A DNA stretch of 64,000 bases from Paenibacillus donghaensis (GTDB lineage Bacteria; Bacillota; Bacilli; Paenibacillales; Paenibacillaceae), in assembly GCF_002192415.1 (NCBI RefSeq), contig NZ_CP021780.1, positions 6,758,001-6,822,000 of the forward strand, in the 5' to 3' direction. The translations under genes were made by a program, and so were the position numbers. Under the pieces are notes generated by a model. That model worked only from the letters and a program-made list of their open reading frames with translations. It searched no databases and was not told the origin of the DNA. Shown piece by piece: positions 60,371 through 64,000 of the stretch. Positions within the stretch are counted from its first letter, which is position 1. Each line of letters begins with the position of its first letter.

Positions 60371-60811
60371 TCACTTCAATTTCATGGAATATACATCTTC
60401 CACAAGCTGCGTATTAAAGAATGTATTCAGCGGTGCCGTTTCTTGCTCAGCAGGCAAGAACACGCTGATTTGCTCCGTCGGCTGGTCATCGTCATTGGCC
60501 ACGGAATGGATCACTCCGGCAGGAACGTGAAAGGTATCTCCCGCTTGGTAGGATTTCCATTCATCATTGCACAACAGCTTCACCTTACCTACAGTAATAT
60601 GAATAATCTCGGCTACATCATGATAGTGCGGCAGGACTTGCCCCCCTACATCAATTCGTTCCCACAGAATAGAACTTGCTCTAATCCCCATGCCGTCTGC
60701 CTGTTCTGCTGACAGGATTTCCCGATGGTATAAATGAATATGATTGGGCATAAGCGCCCACGGATTGGCTTCACCTGTCAGAACCTTCGTTTCTTTGGCT
60801 GTGATCATCAT
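60371..60811 (-). CDS. Cupin-domain protein
   Basis: ATG at 60809-60811, after GGGGG, overlaps the upstream gene stop. The 146-residue protein has a single cupin: VGGQVLPHYHDVAEIIHITVG carries His-x-His and Glu ligands, and YQAGDTFHVPAGVIHSVAND the second motif with its His. A metal-dependent enzyme or ligand sensor is possible. Its place between the ring-opening hydrolase and PucR suggests a role in the same pathway, for instance handling the unstable carboxybiuret product; that is only a guess. Confidence 0.8.
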   Translation of the reverse strand: MMITAKETKVLTGEANPWALMPNHIHLYHREILSAEQADGMGIRASSILWERIDVGGQVLPHYHDVAEIIHITVGKVKLLCNDEWKSYQAGDTFHVPAGVIHSVANDDDQPTEQISVFLPAEQETAPLNTFFNTQLVEDVYSMKLK

Positions 60812-61878
60812 TTCATCCCCCTTTTGAAAATTACGGCCACAGGACCACCGCCTGCAGGCCCTTGATGCTCTGCCCCACCGGAAACGTAAATCATAGGATC
60901 GCCGCATACGGAGGCAAGAACGCCACCTACGACAGCACGTGCATGCCGGGTATGATTAATATCTGAATCATTTAACATGGTATGCCTGCGGCTGCGGACA
61001 TATCCGGTCGGGTCTGCTTCAGCCTTGGCCAATACTTGGACAAGCTCATCCTGTTCATGTTTGGCTATCAGCTTCCTGAGAGCATCCGCATCAATTGAAT
61101 CCTTCATGACATCATGATCAATATAGAATGGGCCTTCTGAGCTGTACGAGTTGCCAAAGACGATCACTTCGCAGTAATTCAGTTCACTGCCGGCTGAGGT
61201 CGAAGCCACGGAGCTGTATTGTTCCCAGTCCTGGCAGATATCCTTCTCCTCTAAGCCGGCTGCCTCAATCTCCTCTAAGGCAATCGCTACCCCGAGTGCG
61301 GAAGCCCCACGTGAATAACCCATCGATTTGTAAGTATCTTCCGTCACCACTGTCACAGCTCTGCTGCTAGCATCCTGCAACTGCTCTGTAGTCAGCAACG
61401 GGCACTTCACCTGTACAAAATGAACATCGGCGTGATCCGTAATCCCCGCTTCATGAATGGCACGGTTGACTGCAGCAGCAACCTGCTCTACTTGGTTTAA
61501 TCGTCCAATCTCCTCTGGCAGGAATTCAGGTGTCTTGGCTACACCTATCGCCAATGACTTCCGGTCATACTTCCGGGCCTCATCACCACCGGGGTTACGA
61601 CTGACAACAGTTAAGTGGGGGCTCAATATGCCTTCCGTTCCACCTGACATCACATAAGAGATTTGCCTGGCCTTCTCTCCGATATAGCCGGCAAAGAAAT
61701 CCTGCACTGAACGAACCGCATACCCGCGGGTATAATCATTCACACAGCCATTCCCTTCGGTTTTACCTAGTACAGCAATCACTTCATCGGGATGGATAGC
61801 TGCCTGATCCACATAGGTTCTGAGCGTCTTCACATCACTTGGTGAGGCCATAGGCACGCGTGTAACTGAACATCTCAT
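60808..61878 (-). CDS. atzD: Cyanuric acid amidohydrolase/barbiturase family ring-opening enzyme
   Basis: A 356-residue protein with the threefold repeat of the AtzD/TrzD/barbiturase fold, each repeat giving a Ser-Lys dyad. ISYVMSGGTEGILSPHLTVVS and KSLAIGV, then YSRGASALGVAIALEEI, then SVCGDPMIYVSGGAEHQGPAG, GGPVAVIF, are the Ser-bearing loops. The family opens cyanuric acid to carboxybiuret (then biuret) or barbituric acid to ureidomalonate. The allophanate hydrolase in the same operon favours cyanuric acid. It overlaps both neighbours by four bases. Confidence 0.88.
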   Translation of the reverse strand: MRCSVTRVPMASPSDVKTLRTYVDQAAIHPDEVIAVLGKTEGNGCVNDYTRGYAVRSVQDFFAGYIGEKARQISYVMSGGTEGILSPHLTVVSRNPGGDEARKYDRKSLAIGVAKTPEFLPEEIGRLNQVEQVAAAVNRAIHEAGITDHADVHFVQVKCPLLTTEQLQDASSRAVTVVTEDTYKSMGYSRGASALGVAIALEEIEAAGLEEKDICQDWEQYSSVASTSAGSELNYCEVIVFGNSYSSEGPFYIDHDVMKDSIDADALRKLIAKHEQDELVQVLAKAEADPTGYVRSRRHTMLNDSDINHTRHARAVVGGVLASVCGDPMIYVSGGAEHQGPAGGGPVAVIFKRGMK

Positions 61879-62626
61879 ATCTCATCCGCCCTTTGCCAGA
61901 ATATTAACTTCTTCTCTATCCAGCTAATGCACCAGAACAGCAGCAGGCCGCACACCGCTGAAGCTATAATCGCCGAGAACATCTGCGGAGTCTCCATATG
62001 ATAGGACGAGACCAATACGACATAACCCAATCCTTTACTCGCACCTACGAATTCACCTACGATCGCACCTACAATCGCCAGAGAGGTTGATATCTTCAAC
62101 GCAGAGAATACATAAGGCAGACTGCTGGGTAACGCAGCCTCCAGAAAATCTCCCATTTCGTACCTTTATAAGTAGAGAAGAGCTCCCAAGCTTCATATTC
62201 TATCGCCTTCAAGCCCTTAACGCTGTTTACGAGAATCGGGAAAAAGCAAATCAACATGGAGGCCACCACCTTCGAGGTAAACCCGGTGCCCAGCCATACC
62301 ACCAGCAATGGAGCCAACGCCACAAGCGGTGTCGTTTTCAAGGCAATGGCCAGAGGGAACATGCCTTTCTCCAGCGTCTTGGAATGAACGAAGATAATCG
62401 CGGTTATAAAGCCAAGCATGTTAGCGAGAATAAACCCGGTTAAAGCTTCCGATAACGTGACCAGCAGATGTGAGCCTAACTTCAGATCAATGACCGCAAG
62501 GATAGCCGTAGGCGAAGGCAGCAGATATAAGGGAATATCAAATATTCTTACAGCAAGCTCCCACAAGACCAGGAATCCCAGAGCGAACCCGACAGGATAC
62601 AACCCATTCTTTATTTTATTGATCAT
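61875..62626 (-). CDS. ABC transporter permease (TauC/SsuC type), frameshifted near 62130
   Basis: The N-terminal frame (from ATG 62626) encodes membrane helices and MLICFFPILVNSVKGLKAIEY. It reaches the EAA loop (AWELFSTYKGTKWEIFWRLRYP) and then goes out of frame. The other frame resumes SSLPYVFSALKISTSLAIVGA, IVGEFVGASKGLGYV and ends at 61875. One extra C in the CCC run near 62130 makes RYPSSLPYVF, the conserved EAA motif, so a homopolymer error is likely. The intact protein would have about 250 residues and six helices. It pairs with the ATPase and binding protein upstream as an importer. Confidence 0.85.
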
Positions 62627-63420
62627 AGATGTTTGACCTGCTTTCTTAGCTCATGAACTGTCCGGGAGAACTCGGGATGATCTTCCATGCCCACTTCTCT
62701 TGGACGCGGAAGCGGTACTGGAATAATATCCACTACGCCCGTAGGCCGCGGAGACATCATGACAACTCTGTCAGACATCATCACCGATTCATGAATAGAG
62801 TGGGTGACCATAACAACTGTACTCAGGCTCGTCTCAGCGCTCTCCCATAAACGAAGAAGCTCGAAATTCAGTTTCTCCCGCGTGAATTCATCCAGAGCCC
62901 CGAAAGGCTCATCCATCAACAATACCGTGGGATCGGCAGCCAAGGCCCGCGCAATCGCGATCCTCTGCTGCATGCCTCCGCTCAATTGATGGGGATAGTG
63001 GTTTTTGAAATCCTGCAAGCCCACAAGCTGCAGCGCTCCTTCAGCTTTCTCCCGGGCTTCCTTCTTCGAGAACATCTTCTTATTCGTGCCTAAGCTCAGG
63101 GATAGCTCAATATTCTTGATGGCGGTTAGCCAAGGCATTAACACCGGCTTCTGAAAAACCATCCCCAGCGAGGGCGAATCCGAACCAAAGATTACTTCCC
63201 CTCCCTTGTCCGGCTGAAGCAGATTCAGCATTAATCGCAGCAAGGTTGATTTCCCGCATCCGCTGGGTCCCAGAATCGTTAGAAATTCATTCTTATATAC
63301 ATCCAAGTTCACATTATTCAGGACCGGCACCGTGTCAAAGGAGAGCGAACAATTCTTTAGAGTCACAGCCGCTTCACGTTTAAGTGCCGAAGTTACGTTT
63401 ATTTCTTTCAGATCTGTCAT
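62623..63420 (-). CDS. ABC transporter ATP-binding protein
   Basis: ATG at 63418-63420 (MTDLKEINVT) follows GGAGTG; a GTG at 63465 is an alternative. The 265-residue product has Walker A LGPSGCGKSTLLRLML, the Q loop MVFQKPVLMPWL, signature LSGGMQQRIAIARALA, Walker B VLLMDEPFGALDE and the switch His in VMVTHSIHESV. It belongs to the taurine/nitrate/pyrimidine (TauB/SsuB) group. It overlaps the permease gene by ATGA. Energy-coupling part of the operon's importer. Confidence 0.93.
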   Translation of the reverse strand: MTDLKEINVTSALKREAAVTLKNCSLSFDTVPVLNNVNLDVYKNEFLTILGPSGCGKSTLLRLMLNLLQPDKGGEVIFGSDSPSLGMVFQKPVLMPWLTAIKNIELSLSLGTNKKMFSKKEAREKAEGALQLVGLQDFKNHYPHQLSGGMQQRIAIARALAADPTVLLMDEPFGALDEFTREKLNFELLRLWESAETSLSTVVMVTHSIHESVMMSDRVVMMSPRPTGVVDIIPVPLPRPREVGMEDHPEFSRTVHELRKQVKHL

Positions 63421-63467
63421 ATGCCCACTCCGTTCACTCCTTAGTGATACTCCCATGGCAGCCACCC

Positions 63468-64000
63468 CTACTCCAGAAATTCATTGGTAAATAATGTACT
63501 CAAGTCTTGCTCCTTCTTCAGGAAATCTAAATCCAGCAGACTTTGCTGCAGCGTGCTCCAGGCCTCGAGATCCATCTTCCCAAGCGGGGGACTCTCAGGC
63601 TGCAGCATAGGAATACTGGCTTTCATCATATTGACTTCATGTTCAAGCTTCAGAGAGTCTCCATATTTCAATCCGAACTCAGCAGCTTCCTCCGGGTTCT
63701 CCACAGCGTACGCCCACCCCTTCATGGATGCCTGCACAAAGCTTCTAACCAGCTCCGGATCTTTATCAATTAGTTCCTGTGTGGTAAATAGAGTATCTGC
63801 ATAAAAGTTAATACCACTGTCTGCAGGTTTGATAATATTAACTTCTTCCCCCGTCTCTTCAACAGCCAGCACCTCATTAATTACATATCCAGGCCATACC
63901 TTCACTTGACCGCTTAACAAGGGACTCAGATCGAATTTAACAGGCATTTCCTTAATGGTTGAAGCATCGATTCCGGCACTCTCGACCATAGCTCGGTAAG
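63468..64000 (-). CDS. ABC transporter substrate-binding protein (NMT1/SsuA type), 5' end outside window
   Basis: The open frame runs from the right edge leftward to a stop at 63468. It contains VKFDLSPLLSGQVKVWPGYVI, FYADTLFTTQELIDKDPELVR and FVQASMKGWAYAVENPEEAAE, the C-terminal lobe of NMT1/THI5-like periplasmic-binding proteins for pyrimidines, sulfonates or related rings. The signal peptide is outside the window. Being first in an operon with a ring-opening amidohydrolase, it probably binds cyanuric acid or a similar heterocycle. Confidence 0.85.
   Translation of the reverse strand, partial: YRAMVESAGIDASTIKEMPVKFDLSPLLSGQVKVWPGYVINEVLAVEETGEEVNIIKPADSGINFYADTLFTTQELIDKDPELVRSFVQASMKGWAYAVENPEEAAEFGLKYGDSLKLEHEVNMMKASIPMLQPESPPLGKMDLEAWSTLQQSLLDLDFLKKEQDLSTLFTNEFLE

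Overview
The window looks like a chromosomal segment of a Paenibacillus or close relative (Firmicutes, roughly 50% G+C). This rests on GGAGG-type ribosome binding sites, several TTG starts, a BlaI/M56 pair, OmpR-type two-component systems, MerR regulators on long-spacer promoters, HPr kinase and PucR regulation, and many gene families common in that genus. I saw no rRNA, tRNA or CRISPR array.

Layout. 1-5.3 kb: a VTC / DUF4956 / carbohydrate-binding lipoprotein cluster, divergent from an OmpR-type response regulator and histidine kinase. 5.3-10 kb: an XRE membrane regulator, a broken C40 peptidase, an A+T-rich patch with a GNAT acetyltransferase and two tiny membrane ORFs, an SDR protein and a truncated XRE regulator. 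10-15 kb: a papain-like enzyme, a CdsA-like protein, and a decayed ComQ-ComX-ComP-like quorum-sensing locus. Its sensor seems to have ended in a LuxR DNA-binding domain, and it now carries an IS200/IS605-type TnpB element. 15-21 kb: a MerR-controlled hydrolase operon, an IF-3 paralogue, DinB, DUF2252 and a methyltransferase. 21-26 kb: two TPR-SUKH proteins, one with an Imm51-like tail. 27-31 kb: an Idh/sugar-isomerase operon with a divergent AraC regulator. 31.8-36.5 kb: MerR, VanY, VanS and VanR, plus an aldehyde dehydrogenase stump. 37-41 kb: an MBL hydrolase, a degraded IS4 element, small secreted proteins and a TPR receptor/peptide pair. 41-49 kb: AIM24, an NmrA-type reductase, a MerR-regulated fumarate-reductase-like lipoprotein, several gene relics and a GGDEF protein. 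49-56 kb: a PIN-domain toxin-antitoxin pair, an HprK paralogue, BlaI/M56 and Mqo. 57-64 kb: a translationally coupled operon for a ring amide such as cyanuric acid (ABC importer, cyanuric acid amidohydrolase/barbiturase family, cupin, PucR, allophanate hydrolase), which runs off the right edge.

A dispersed repeat of about 257 bp occurs three times (14.9, 22.7 and 34.1 kb). It contains four evenly spaced quasi-palindromes and ends in CCTAAGTAGTAAC. A copy at 47.2 kb keeps the spacing but has different arm sequences, and solitary copies of the terminus lie at 31.7 and 36.5 kb.

Many genes are broken. Some look like true relics (ComQXP locus, methyltransferases, MFS, ALDH, TetR, PEP synthase). 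Three others (DUF4956, the ABC permease, a secreted protein) differ from an intact frame by one base missing from a homopolymer and may be sequencing errors. All functional calls come from reading the translated sequence; no database search was run.
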